In this document: in pieces, positions 1 through 11,126 of the stretch
How the letters are laid out: each line of letters opens with the position of its first letter
Numbering within the stretch: the stretch's first letter is position 1
NCBI RefSeq assembly: GCF_026210795.1
Contig: NC_089440.1
Span: forward strand, 248,001 to 312,000
Source: Rhizophagus irregularis
Taxonomy: Eukaryota; Glomeromycota; Glomeromycetes; Glomerales; Glomeraceae
DNA: 64,000 nt
Direction of reading: 5' to 3'
Notes under the pieces: generated by a model
What the model was told of the DNA's origin: nothing
Database searches by the model: none
Seen by the model: only the letters and a program-made list of their open reading frames with translations
Translations under genes and position numbers: made by a program

Positions 1-1
1 A

Positions 2-145
2 AAGATAGCACAAACTTATGTTGGTGAGTGGATATGGAACTATAAGAAATGAAAAATTGGCTTTAAATATTATGGGGGTGGTTAATAAAGATTTGCAAAT
101 GGACAATTAGAAATTGGTTACTTATATTATAATGGAATAGGTGAG
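2..145 (+). pseudogene. Sel1-repeat gene relic
   Basis: Frame 2 reads an AQTYVGE start and then a clear Sel1-type half-repeat, FANGQLEIGYLYYNGIG (about 97-145). The linking residues (GYGTIRNEKLA, then FKYY) are only recovered by changing frame, and in-frame stops are present. Sel1 repeats are 36-40 residue helical scaffolds, and an intact example is in the kinase-Sel1 gene at 48-50 kb. I infer the decayed 3' part of such a gene, cut by the window edge. No function is expected. Confidence 0.55.
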
Positions 146-149
146 AGAG

Positions 150-640
150 GCCATCACTTGCCTAGAAAGGTGGTGCTAGATATAATAGAAATGTTAATAT
201 TTTGTAAATTCGTGTAAACTTACATAAGTTGTGATTGGAGAGCTATGGCAAATTTATTGTTAATGGTTCAATAAATAAAACAGACTAGAGTGTCAATTTT
301 TTGCTTGCAAATTACTTTTTTTCGCACAGTGTGGTATAATTGGATTAATATTTATTGCGCCACAGATTACTGCGCCTGTGACATGCATAATATCGAAAAA
401 AATTTCATATATCATACTGTATATGTATATAAAGTTTCGCCCAATTTGGGTTATAATAAATCTTAAGGCTGTTATACTACTGTTTACTGTGCAGAAGAGT
501 TAAATAAATTATTTCACGTGACATACTATACTTTTTTGACTTTTTTAGTTGACCCGAAAATATACGCGAAACATGCCGAAACATTACGAGTAATATCACA
601 TGACCTAAAATTGGTATTATTTAATTTTCAGATGGATGAC
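150..640. other. Intergenic, no gene seen
   Basis: AT-rich spacer between the Sel1 relic and the first BTB relic. I see no ORF, repeat array or RNA gene that I can support. Confidence 0.5.
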
Positions 641-644
641 TGCC

Positions 645-909
645 CCTGATCGTTATGAATTGTTGCAAGAAAACCCTACCGAAATCCTTGAAGCAACTTG
701 TCATCATTGAACCTTCAGTTTCCCTAGGAAAATTTTGTGAAAAACCCGAAATGTTAGTATTTAATTCAGATAAAATTTTCAGTTTAAAAGCACCTTTATT
801 AAAGTTACTTTGGAGAAGTGATGACTTATCATTGGATGGAAATTGTTACCTGGGACAATTGACGTTTAGTATAAATAATTTCTGGTCTATTCTATGTTCT
901 TATATTTGA
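645..909 (+). pseudogene. BACK-domain relic of a BTB-TLDc gene
   Basis: The open stretch carries KPEMLVFNSDKIFSLKAPL and WRSDDLSLDG, matching the BACK region of the intact gene at 2184-3687 (KICDNPEILFNSDKF, LLFKRDDLSLDE). The preceding bases encode a QENPTEILEAT-like segment in another frame, so at least one frameshift is present. No BTB start or TLDc end is attached. This is a fragment of a third or older family copy about 1.3 kb upstream of the intact gene, not a functional 84-residue protein. Confidence 0.75.
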
Positions 910-1014
910 TCGGTAATAATAATTATTTTTTTAGTTCCCGGCAACATTTTTAAGTTAATAAATTTTTTTTAGTAAGAATTTTTTATAACAATAGTTTTTT
1001 TTAATAGATAATTT

Positions 1015-1645
1015 TATTAAAAAAAGAGAGATTTTTTTTGATAGAGAATTTCATTAAAGAATTTTGAATTTTCTTTAATAAGGAGTTTCTTTTTTTGATA
1101 AATTTTGCTGAGATTTTTTTTCTTTTTGATAGAAATTTTATTGTAGAATTTTTTTTTAAATGGAAAAAATTTCTTTGATAGGAGATTTATTTTTTTTGAT
1201 AGAGAACTTCGTTAAAGATTTTTTTTTTAATTGAAAGGAAGTTTTTTTTGATATAGAAATTCTTTTGAGAATTTTTTTTAATAGGCGAGAAACTTGAATT
1301 TTTTTTTTAATAGGGACAATGTGTTTTTGATAAAAGATTTCGTAGAAAATATTTTCTTTAATAGGGGATATTTCTTTTGATTGAGAATTTCATTAGAGAA
1401 TTTTTATTTAATAGAGGAGATTTTTTTTTGACAATTTTGTTGGTTGAATTGAGAGGCTTTTTTATAGGTGAGTCTTTTTTGATGGAGAATTACATTTAGA
1501 AGTCTTTTGATAGAAAATTATATTGAAAATAATTTATTTTAATGAGAATATTGGGAATTTTGGCTTGAAATTTTTTTTTTTTTAATAAAGAAATTTGTCA
1601 GAAATCTTTTTTTTATAAAAAATTTATTGGAAAGTTTTAAATTTA
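1015..1645 (+). repeat. AT-rich degenerate tandem array (GATAGAGAATTTC family)
   Basis: Imperfect units alternate T-runs with TTGATAGAGAATTTC, then AGAATTTTTTTT, then AATAGGGGAGA. The unit is roughly 50-60 bp and degenerate. The same family appears at 22560-22822 in this orientation and at 23700-23910 and 36535-37420 in the opposite orientation. It is non-coding. Confidence 0.7.
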
Positions 1646-2183
1646 TAAGTTAATTTATTCTTAATATATTTATGTTGTAAATATATTTATATCATTCTAA
1701 TATAGTTATGATTCTAATATAATCATATTTTAAAAAACTCCATTATAAAATTATAACAATTATATATACATTATTTAATTAGATTGATTTGAGTGCAAAG
1801 CAACGAGCTAGTACTGCTAATTTAATTTAAATTAATTAATTACAAGCTTGAAAAAAATTCTTGTTAAATTATACATGAATAAGACCCGGAAACTGAAACC
1901 GTGGAGCAAATAAAGGATAAACTAAAATTTGCGATTTCAATGGTTAAAGATCACGTTATATTGGGAGTTCGGACTTCGGACAAAAATAATTTTGTGATAC
2001 TACAAAGTTGTCAGATGATCACCCGGCAAAATTTGTGCCGAACTGCCGATCTTAAACAATTTAGTTATGTATTTGGTGTACTTACATCAGTTACATGTGA
2101 TATTGTGATAATGTTATTGCAATGTGTAACAATGTTTAAATTTAAACAGTCGTAACAATATTACTGCAATGTATCCTTAAAAA
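1646..2183. other. Upstream region of the first BTB gene
   Basis: AT-rich region before the ATG at 2184. It contains an 84-codon ORF (1901-2155) that shows no domain and was not accepted as a gene. No clear TATA box is visible. Confidence 0.4.
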
Positions 2184-3687
2184 ATGCCTTTTGAATGTCC
2201 TCAAGAAGTTATTGACGACTTTGAAAAATTATTTGAAAATGAGGAAGAATATGATGTTATTATTTACGCTGGTGAAAATGAAAATGTAAAAGAAATTCAC
2301 GCACATTCACTTATATTACGTACAAGGTCTCAATATTTCTATGCGGCCTTTTCTAAGAAATGGTCTGAGAAAAAGAATGGAAAATTTATTTTTAGGAAAC
2401 CAAATATTTCTCCTCAAATTTTTAAATTGATTTTAAGGTAATGTAAAATTTTTATGAAATTCATACGGGTAATCGTATGTTTTTAAAACCCATAATATAT
2501 TTTTCTGTTATAATTTCAGATTTATTTATTGTGGAAAGATTGATTTAGAAAAATTACAAGGACCCGATATTTTAAAACTTTTGAATGCAGTTGATGAGAT
2601 TAATATTGAAACCTTAACCAAATACATTCAAGAATACTTGACTGAACATCAAGATGAATTTTTGCAACAAAACCCTATTGAAATTTTTGAAGCGGTTTAT
2701 CAAAATGAATCATTCCCAATTTTATGGGATCTTTACCTAGAAAAAATTTGTGATAACCCTGAAATATTATTTAATTCAGATAAGTTCATCACTTTAAAAG
2801 CACCTTTATTGGAGTTACTTTTTAAAAGGGATGATTTATCATTGGATGAAATTGTTATCTGGGACAATTCGATTAAATGGTGTTTTGCTCAACATTCTAA
2901 TGTTTCACAAGATCCCGAACAATGGAATAAGGATGAAATCACAATAATGGAGAGAACTATTCAAAGGTTTATTCCGTTAATAAGATTTAATCATATCTCC
3001 TCAGAAGACTTTATCATTAAAGTATATCCTTTTAAAGAAATAATACCAAAGGAACTGGTTAAAAACACACTTACATATCACATGGCTCCAAATAAGCAAT
3101 TAAATGTGAATTTACAACCTCCCAGACAACGAAAATATATTAACGATTCTATTTTACTTAGGTCTCAACATTTTGCTATTTTTTCTAGTTGGATTGAGAA
3201 GAAAAATGATTTTCATTATAACGTAAGGAATATTCCTTATAATTTTAATTTACTTTATCGTGCTAGCAGGGACGGTAATTTAGCTGAAAATTTTCACTCT
3301 ATATGTGATAATAAAGGGGCTTCTATAGTTATAGTAAAAATTTCAAATTCGGAACAAATTGTCGGAGGATATAATCCACTTTATTGGCATTCGGGTAACA
3401 CATTTATGACTACTTATGATAGTTTCATATTCTCATTTGCAAATAATAATAACTTCCAAAACGCGAAGGTAGGTTACAGTAATGGTGCAAATTCTGTGTG
3501 TGGTTTTGCAAGTAATGGTCCAGCATTCGGTGGTAATAGTGGTTGTCATTTAGCTACTGCTGGAAGATCAGGCTATATTTGGTCCAGCGATGCTAGTATA
3601 AATAACACAGCTTTTCCTGAAATTGGTATACCAAAAAATGATTTTGATGTTGATGATTATGAAGTTTTTCAAGTTGTTAAAAAATAG
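2184..3687 (+). CDS. BTB-BACK-TLDc protein, 473 aa, two exons
   Basis: join(2184..2437, 2520..3687), 1422 nt; the 82-bp GT...AG intron interrupts an Arg codon in phase 2. The BTB domain is about residues 23-118 (YDVIIYAGEN, IHAHSLILRTRSQYF, then FIYCGKIDL across the junction). A BACK-like helical region follows to about 235 (FNSDKFITLKAPLLELL, IVIWDNSIKWC). The TLDc domain is about 295-471 (IPYNFNLLYRASRDG, CDNKGA, IVGGYNPLYW, YDSFIFSF) and ends VFQVVKK. In known families BTB proteins are Cul3 ubiquitin-ligase adaptors or self-associating scaffolds, and TLDc domains are linked to oxidative-stress responses and V-ATPase regulation; which applies here is unknown. The start was chosen because the same MPFEC-type start and exon structure recur in the copies at 11127 and 54833. 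No breaks are seen. Confidence 0.93.
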
Positions 3688-5250
3688 TCAGATTAACATA
3701 TTGCTTTAATTTTATTAAATTATTTGGTAAAGATAATTATTTATAAATTAGTTAAGTTCATCAAAGGATAAAACTCAATCACAATTTTACAGTATATGAA
3801 TGAAGTACATATCATATGCTTTTGTTATTTTATCTATATAATTATCAAGTTTAAAATCACATGAAATAATAAATGAAAATTAAAAGCTCTCTATATTATA
3901 AATCATATCTTAATTACCTTAAGTGCAGAATTTTTACTTCCTTGTATAACAAGAACTGATATTTTCAATATATTCAGCTCACTATTTCAATTAAATTTTG
4001 ATGAATTACTTCCATCGCATTAATTTCCATAATTCTATAAACAAAAAGAATGCAGCCAAAAATTTTGGTCACACAATATAAAGGGACATAATATATGTTA
4101 ATAAATTATAAATTTCAAGTCGTTCTTCAGTTACTAAATTTGAAAATATAATCATTTTATTGTGCATATATCTTTCATTAAATTTAGTCTATTTTAAAAA
4201 GTCCACCTCCTTATAGTACAACAATTGGACAATTTGACATTTTGAGGACCCGAGCTATTGCATAAAAAGATAGAGGTATGAGATTACGTAGAATTAATCA
4301 AAATAATCACGTAGTTCTTTCCTTTTATAGTCCTAGTATAAAAAATAGAATGTCCGTAAATTGTCATCGAAAATGATAGGAAGGTTGTCCAGAAAGTGGA
4401 GTATAATAAATTATTACAGTACGTACGGTAATACAAAATTTTCCGTACTCAGCTGTATATGTCTTTTAAAGTTATTTTTCTATTACTCTACATCCACAGT
4501 TCAACTATTTTTGCTTTTCTTTCCTTTTGTGCAGTAATTATTTTTCTGTTGTCACTACTTTTAATTTTGATCGGTTCTGTAGATCGGCCCGTATGTGTAC
4601 GAAAATACGAAATAAAAAAAATAAAATAATTTTTCTTTAGATCTTGTAAACGTACGCACAAAATGTAATGGCGTATCCGAACTTGCATCAATGTACAGTG
4701 GTACTACTTTACTTATTACCCTTATTACCTATGAAAGTGTGACATTCTTTTTTATAGGATAGATAATTCCAGTCAGAATTTATTGCTTTCTAGATATGTC
4801 GCCACTATATAATTCCGGCCCTGAAAAAATGTGCAGAATATTTTTCTTTACACATATACTGTGTATAGTTCGGTTCCTACATTCTGGCTATTTCTTATTT
4901 ATAAAATAAAATCTTGCCAGCCGGTTTAACAATTTATAATCGGTTAAACTTACTAACTGGATCCATGCTCTAATCATTTGTGAGCAAAAAACATATAACT
5001 TATAATGAATACTATAATTATTAATAATTTATTACTTTTTCCACATTCAATGCTTGATACTAATTCTTATTGAATTTAATCTATTCATTTGAAAATAGTG
5101 TATGTGTCATTAGATGCATCATGAATTCTTAGATACAATAGGATACTACCAATATTTGGAAAACAGGCGATTAGTATACTATTTATTAGAAATTTGTATC
5201 AATATTTAGTTTTATCTCTTCATATTAATTATAATTGAAATCGTAGTAAA
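3688..5250. other. Intergenic, no gene seen
   Basis: AT-rich spacer. A 67-codon reverse frame (4488-4691) lacks any recognisable motif. I see no repeat structure that I can support. Confidence 0.4.
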
Positions 5251-5252
5251 GG

Positions 5253-5610
5253 TAGATATGGAATCGGTACAAAATGAGTCGACTCGAGTCGATTCTAGAA
5301 CCGATCCTAAATTTAAAAGATTCTGGATCTCCTGGGTTTAAAACTACTTTTAACTATAAAAACAGTTCTGAGCCGAAACCGACTTTGAACCGATTTCAAA
5401 AACCGACTCGAGTCATCAGTAAAGATCACATATCAACTATCGTTTGAAGGCCAATCAAAATTTTTCTAATTGATCATTATTACGTGCTCTACCTATTTCC
5501 TAAATTTGACACACGTAGCTCATAACTTTATTTATTGGAGCAGAATTGAAGCCGATATGGAACCAAATTAGAACCGACGAACCGATTTCCATCACGTGTA
5601 GGTCGTGTTG
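5253..5610. repeat. Probable MITE rich in GGAATCGGT / GAACCGA motifs
   Basis: The left end has ATGGAATCGGTAC and a GTCGACTCGAGTCGA palindrome. The right end, read in reverse, gives GATGGAAATCGGTTCG. Internal GAACCGA and AACCGACT motifs recur. It lies where the TLDc half of the neighbouring BTB pseudogene would be expected, so it probably inserted there. The boundaries are approximate and I found no clear target-site duplication. Confidence 0.4.
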
Positions 5611-5689
5611 AGGTTGGAACCACTAAAAAAACTTTAACCAATTGAAAACTGACTACAAAGGGCCTTAACTTATTAAATCTTTTGATATT

Positions 5690-6390
5690 CTTTCTGAAGA
5701 AGTATTATAAATTTTATTAATGCGATAAATTAATGTGATAAATTTATGAATTACTCTTTCCATAATTGTGATTTCTACATTATTCCATTGTATAGGTTCT
5801 TGCGAAATATTAGAATGCTAATCCAACACCATTTAACCAATTTGTATCAGATATCAATTTCATCTAACATATCATCCCTTTCAAAGATAATTCTAATAAA
5901 GGTGGTTCCAAACTAGTAAATTTATCAGAAAAAATAATGTTTCTAGTTAGTTGCAAATGGTTTTAAGAGAATAATTCAACATATCTGTGAAAGTTTCATG
6001 TTGGTTAACTATTTCAAGAATTACTACAGGATTTTGTTATAAAAATTCCCGTAGATTTTTAACGAAAACGTTTAACTAATGTTTGAATTCCAAGTTCATT
6101 CACCACAAAAGCCTTAAATGTCAAGTCCTTTTTATTTTTTTAAATCAATCCTTTTGCAATGAATAAGTCTGACTGAATATAAAAAATATTAATTGCCGTA
6201 TTCAACTTAATTTAACGTGTAAGGAATTATAAAGTATTTGAAGTGAAATATTAGGTTTTCTAGAATAAATTTACCATCCATCTTTACGTATCATTCCTTA
6301 GAGAATACCACACGAAAATATCGTGTCCTAATACGTAAAATACATGAATTTGCATGCATTTCATTCGCATTTTCGTTTTCATCGACGTAA
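5690..6390 (-). pseudogene. BTB-BACK-TLDc pseudogene without long ORFs
   Basis: Nucleotide comparison with the intact minus-strand gene at 11127-12617 shows homology. The segment at 6235-6390 matches its first exon (TATTAGGTTTTCTA, CCTAATACGTAAAATAC and the region encoding the BTB core). The segment 5740-6180 matches the BACK part of exon 2 (CATTATTCCATTGT, AGAATGCTAAT, TTCATCTAAC). Intron-like sequence lies between them. Multiple stops and indels break every frame. The TLDc part is absent, replaced by the repeat at 5253-5610. Confidence 0.75.
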
Positions 6391-8490
6391 AGCAAACTCA
6401 TTTAAAACGTCTGAGAAAAATGATGAATGATATTGATGTTACGCAGAGGAGATTAAAATAGACCAATCAATGTTGTAACAAATGCAATTAATGACCCAAT
6501 AGATTTAGCTAATTTATTTTGACAATTTTGATTTTGAATGTTAGACATATAAAGATTCAAATCTATACACAATGAGAATAGAAAGGTTTTGATATATACA
6601 ATGAGCTAAACATAAACAATAAAAAAGGAATAGAAGCTTAAAGGAAATAAATACTAAGATAATCCCATAAAAATTAACAAAAGTTTTTGTGTCACAATGA
6701 ACTAGTTTTTTTTTAATAAATCTGCGCCGCGGATGAATTTGGGAGTCACTGTACGAGTTGCGTTTCAATATTTACTAATTATTGAACAGTATTTATTATT
6801 TGTTCACGATTCAAGAGTGGCGTAGCAAATTTTAAAATCAATACATACGAAATTTGACAAATTTCATATGCGAATTGTATGTCAGAGGTTGTGCTCGATA
6901 GTTGAATATTAAATACAGCTCAGGATTTTAACTAAATTTTTTTCTTATCCGTAAATATTGTTTTATTTTATTAATTTTGTTTCCTGGCAAAAGTGCTAAA
7001 TTTAAAGAACGATATTTATAATATAAATAAATTAATTATTAGTATTATGTATTTCATGGAGAGTTGAAATAATAGGGTTTCCCTTCCCAGCAGGAAACAA
7101 ATGGGTAATCCACAGGAGCGTGTCACTCATTAAATTTAACATGTGATTAAATTTTAAACTAAAATTAGAAATTTCCCAATTTTCAAATATTAGTATGAAG
7201 GTAGGAATTTGTTAAGAATAGTCGTTATAGTGATACAGTATTACAATATTACATGGTACGAAACTTAAAGCGGGCCGGGTATAGAAAGTTTTATAAGTTT
7301 TATAATAAAGTTAATGTGGGTCAAAATTATAAAAGATCACATGACATAATTTCCAGTGGGTAAATCTTGCTGAATAATCGAACTTTCATTTGTACACTGC
7401 TCAAAAAGCGAAGAAAAAGGAAATAAATGATTTAGAATGTTATGATATAATGATCGAAATGAAATGATTTTATGTATCGGCCATTATCGTAAAAATATCA
7501 TTCACTTTTTATGTTAATTGTAATTGTACGTAATAAATTATATTCTTTAAACACTTGTGTTAGGTATCACGTTTGACGTGCATGTTATACCAACAGGTAA
7601 GTATTAGCAACACTGATGAATTAATGATATCTCAGCATTTGGTTTAAACTTTAAAGTATTGGTTTATGAGTTTGCAAATGGTGGTGCATTTTTATTTGCA
7701 ATAACAAGATGCATCTACGCTTTTCTTTTCTCGACCTTTTCTAAAGTATTGCGAAAAATGTCATATAGCGACACAACAGATAAGAGACAGCATATTACAC
7801 ATGTGATAATCATACGTCCGTCGTACAAATGATACAACCTAAACCTTTTTTCTCTACTCTAAACATTTTAGTGATAGTACCATTCTGTCAAAAAGATTTT
7901 TGATTTCAACCACAATAACACGAAATTAACCAAATTTGTAATGGCTAGAACGTCAAGTTAATGGAGTGGACCACAAATATTTTGATAGAATTTTCATTCA
8001 AAAAATTCCTTTGTTCATTTAAATTCATTTAAAGATCGATAGAATACTAATAATCTTTTTTCAAATAATAATAAATCATAAATCAACAACCTAAAAAGAA
8101 GTTCTCAATATCATCTTTTGTCGTACGTTTAGATAAAGATTTAAAATCCATTATGTCGGGAAATCGGCCGATTATTTATCATTGTTGTTAATCACAATAA
8201 AATGATTGCTTTTGACCAATATAATTCAAATTCATTATGATACGTCTAAAAAAATATATTCAGAATAAAAAATGATCAAATATTTTTTAGTTAGTCCAAT
8301 AATAATAACGTAGCTAATATAATGCGTCCATTCGTTAATAAGGATATTTACAGTATGGTAAGACAATTCGTTTTAAATTATTGACTTTAATTTAAATCAT
8401 ACGACTCAAACGTATTACTTTCTATCCTTAACCAGTTTGGGCCTGTCGAAAGACCCGGATAGGAGTGAATCTTACAGATGGTCTTATTTT
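6391..8490. other. Intergenic, no gene seen
   Basis: About 2 kb of AT-rich DNA. The only reverse frame over 70 codons (6541-6768) has no domain-like pattern. I see nothing else that I can support. Confidence 0.4.
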
Positions 8491-8496
8491 ACGATT

Positions 8497-8507
8497 TATA
8501 TATAAAT
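8497..8507 (+). promoter_or_regulatory. TATA-like box before the small ORF at 8582
   Basis: TATATATAAAT lies about 75-85 bp before the ATG. It is followed by a pyrimidine-rich leader (CTTCTCTCTATTTTTTG), a layout that fits a fungal core promoter. Because the region is so AT-rich, TATA strings alone are weak evidence. Confidence 0.35.
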
Positions 8508-8581
8508 ACTCTCACAGCCCAAATAATTTAATTTTCTTCTCTCTATTTTTTGAACAATTTCTTGATTGTACGTAAAAAAAA

Positions 8582-8818
8582 ATGTCGTTAAATAACATTA
8601 ATTGTGTTCATATTTCTTTTATATATTTAAATCGTCATCAAAGAAGAATTAATAGAAGAAATCGACGACAAATTCGACGTATGATCTTCAACAGAACATA
8701 TGGAAGACGTGCTTCGAATAATAACAATGATACATTAGATCTAATCGCACGATTACCTTTACAAATTACGAATGATCCATTTGCAAGTCAAATACTTAAT
8801 GGTTCTTCTTTCTATTGA
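8582..8818 (+). CDS. Possible small Arg/Asn-rich protein, 78 aa
   Basis: A single-exon ORF from ATG 8582 (context AAAAAAAATGTCG) to TGA 8818. Residues 19-45 are strongly basic (RHQRRINRRNRRQIRR, then FNRTYGRR). An Asn run and a neutral tail follow. There is no signal peptide, membrane helix or known fold that I recognise. A TATA-like box and pyrimidine-rich leader precede it. The basic patch could bind nucleic acid, but that is inference. It could also be a chance ORF, though its composition is unusual for this AT-rich DNA. Confidence 0.4.
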   Translation: MSLNNINCVHISFIYLNRHQRRINRRNRRQIRRMIFNRTYGRRASNNNNDTLDLIARLPLQITNDPFASQILNGSSFY

Positions 8819-8819
8819 A

Positions 8820-9720
8820 TTCATACTCATTTGGTATGATTTCTTTGTTACTATGTATCTACGTTTTTATTGCTAAATTTTGATTAACATGACCCATTTT
8901 TCATAGGATTTAAAATTTTTCAGTCCAATGAGATACAGTATATTTCCTGTTTATAGATGAAAATATTTTGCTTGGTATATTAAAGTTGCTTGTGTACATT
9001 TATTATAGTGAAATTTAAAGTTCTATAAACATATTGTTACTATTTATAAATTATAATTATCGTTACATAAAAAACATGTCCCTTTTCATAGATTAAATTC
9101 AACCATAATTATTTAGAAAAATAAAGTTTGAAGATTTTCTTTAAAATTAAATTCTTTAATAAATATAATGCCTTTGCAGATAATGAAAAGCAATAAAAAT
9201 AATACAAATTGAAGTAATTTTTTATCGCGTTTAAAATGTATTATTTTTGATAATTAAATAATAGTTGTTACCAAATTTACTAATTTTCCATTTAAACTCC
9301 TAATGAGTTTCAGATTCATTATATTCGATGTGTTTTAGATGCGTCGATGTGCTCGATTACAGTGTTTAAATTGTTACTGAAAACGTAATAAAGTTATTTA
9401 CATTTACTTGGGCTCACTTTTTTGAGATAATATAATAGATACAGTAACTCTTGATATTTTCTAAAAGATAAGACCAGTTAGTTTTAATAAATTTTTAACA
9501 TAACACTTCTGTTTTTATTTATCTTTCCACCAAAATAATTTACAAATGGATAATAACCTCAACCCTACTGGCAACGGGTTTAATCAATTACCACAATACT
9601 CCAAAATATTATAGAAGCATTGCCCTCAATATTTCTTTATTGAAATATACATTTAAAGGTCAAAAGTCTACTCCCCGAATAGCTCGTTAGTATCGGAAAA
9701 AAACACTATTTTCGAATTAG
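8820..9720. other. Intergenic, no gene seen
   Basis: AT-rich spacer. A 23-codon ORF starting at 9546 is too short to support as a gene. Confidence 0.4.
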
Positions 9721-10060
9721 TTATTTCTTCTTTTTTACTTATTTTTAATTACAAAAAATAAGTAAATCTTTTTACTTCTTCAAGTTTTGTCCTCTCTTTT
9801 TTTCGTCTTACTTTTTTTTTCTTTCAAGTTTCGTCTCTCTTTTTTTCGTCTTACTTTTTTTTTCTTTCAAGTTTCGTCTCTCTTTTTTTAAGTCTACTTT
9901 TTTTTCAATTTTCTCTTTTTCTAGTTTTTTTTTCGGTTTCTTTTTTTTATCTTTTTTTTCGGGTTTCGTTTTTTTTCTTTCAAGCTTTTCAGAACCCATA
10001 TTTTTCTTAGGAGCGTTCGGGTGAGGCCTGACCAACTTATTTTGTTTCGCTCCAGATTTA
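9720..10060. repeat. Pyrimidine-rich tract with ~47-bp tandem units
   Basis: About three consecutive units of the pattern TTTCAAGTTTCGTCTCTC, a T-run, CGTCTTAC, a T-run lie at 9775-9910, followed by a more degenerate CT tract. The reverse strand therefore reads as a Lys/Glu-rich pseudo-protein (9808-10035), which I treat as a by-product of the repeat. It is flanked by a slightly GC-richer patch (GGGGGACGGCCCTGCC) near 10073. Confidence 0.6.
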
Positions 10061-10725
10061 TTTTTTTTTTAGGGGGACGGCCCTGCCACAAGGGACTTCC
10101 TAAGAAGCGTAATACTTATACTTTCTCATTAGACAATTAATGATTGAGATTTCCAAATGTGATAAAATTAAAAAAAATTGCAAAATTAATTATAATATTT
10201 TCTCTTTTTTCTTTTTTAGCAAAATTCTTTTCACACTATTTTTTTAATTAAGTTAAAATTTTACTTTATTAATTTGGATAAAATAAAGTGTATATTATGT
10301 TGAACAAATACAAATTTCCTTGCCCAGTAATAATTTTAGTTTATTTATTAATACTATTTTTACTAAAATTATATGTTTGTTTCATTGTTATTAATTTGCA
10401 TTTTAAGCATTAACACATTACATCACTAAATAAATATGTGCATGTTAGTTCCTAAAATATATTACTAATTTTTATATTTTACTTAAAATACTTGAAATCC
10501 TTTTTAATGGAATAAAATTTGCTAAATAAGTATTTTATTTACATAAAGAAAATACATATGCAAATATAGGCTAATAGTATAATAAAAAAAAAAGCAGTAT
10601 AAATTACAGACTACATATGTATGTACATTAATTCCAACATTTTTTTTAATCATTTTAAAATTAAATAAAGTAATGACCAAACTCATATACCTCACTTCTT
10701 TCTCTTCAGCAGATTATTTTCTTTC
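10061..10725. other. Intergenic, no gene seen
   Basis: AT-rich spacer downstream of the pyrimidine tract. Nothing else is supported. Confidence 0.4.
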
Positions 10726-10825
10726 CAACATTTTGATTTTTCATTTATAATTATTATTGTTAACTCTTCTGTTTTAAGTAATTTTTCAAAATCATTAGCT
10801 CCTTTCGAAAGCATCATTTTTATAA
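10700..10825 (-). pseudogene. Short BTB exon-1 relic
   Basis: A 41-codon reverse frame begins MMLSKGANDFEKLLKTEE. It matches the segment just before the BTB core in the intact gene at 56364 (VANDFEKLLVNDED). After about 20 residues the similarity is lost into low-complexity sequence. It lies just downstream of the intact BTB gene at 11127-12617, on the same strand, so it is a remnant of a tandem copy. Confidence 0.55.
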
Positions 10826-11126
10826 CAATAAATACCTCTAAAAATTCTGTTTAAAGAGTTTTAGACATTTAAGGCTTAAATTTGAATTTCGGGGATGGTC
10901 GATATAAGCATCAGGACTGTCTTATCTAAATTTATGTTCAATTCGCATAACAAACACTCTAGCATATTATATATACATATAGTAAAGCATTTTTATACCT
11001 TTAATGTTCAAAAGTAAAGTCAAATAAACAATTCATCCAAAAAATTGCTACTGTAGTAGCAAAAATTTAATACGTACGCGAATGAGAATTATTCTAAGCT
11101 AAAAAAGTTAAACTATATTACTCTAA

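Noticed and set aside
1901-2155. 84-codon ORF before the first BTB gene
   Set aside because: No recognisable motif or splice partners; its position fits promoter or leader sequence of the downstream gene.
9546-9614. 23-codon ORF MDNNLNPTGNGFNQLPQYSK-like
   Set aside because: Very short and without exons or context; cannot be separated from chance.
9808-10035. Reverse ORF encoding a Lys/Glu-rich 75-residue protein
   Set aside because: It lies exactly on a ~47-bp tandem pyrimidine repeat; the charge pattern follows from the repeat, and no promoter or domain is visible.
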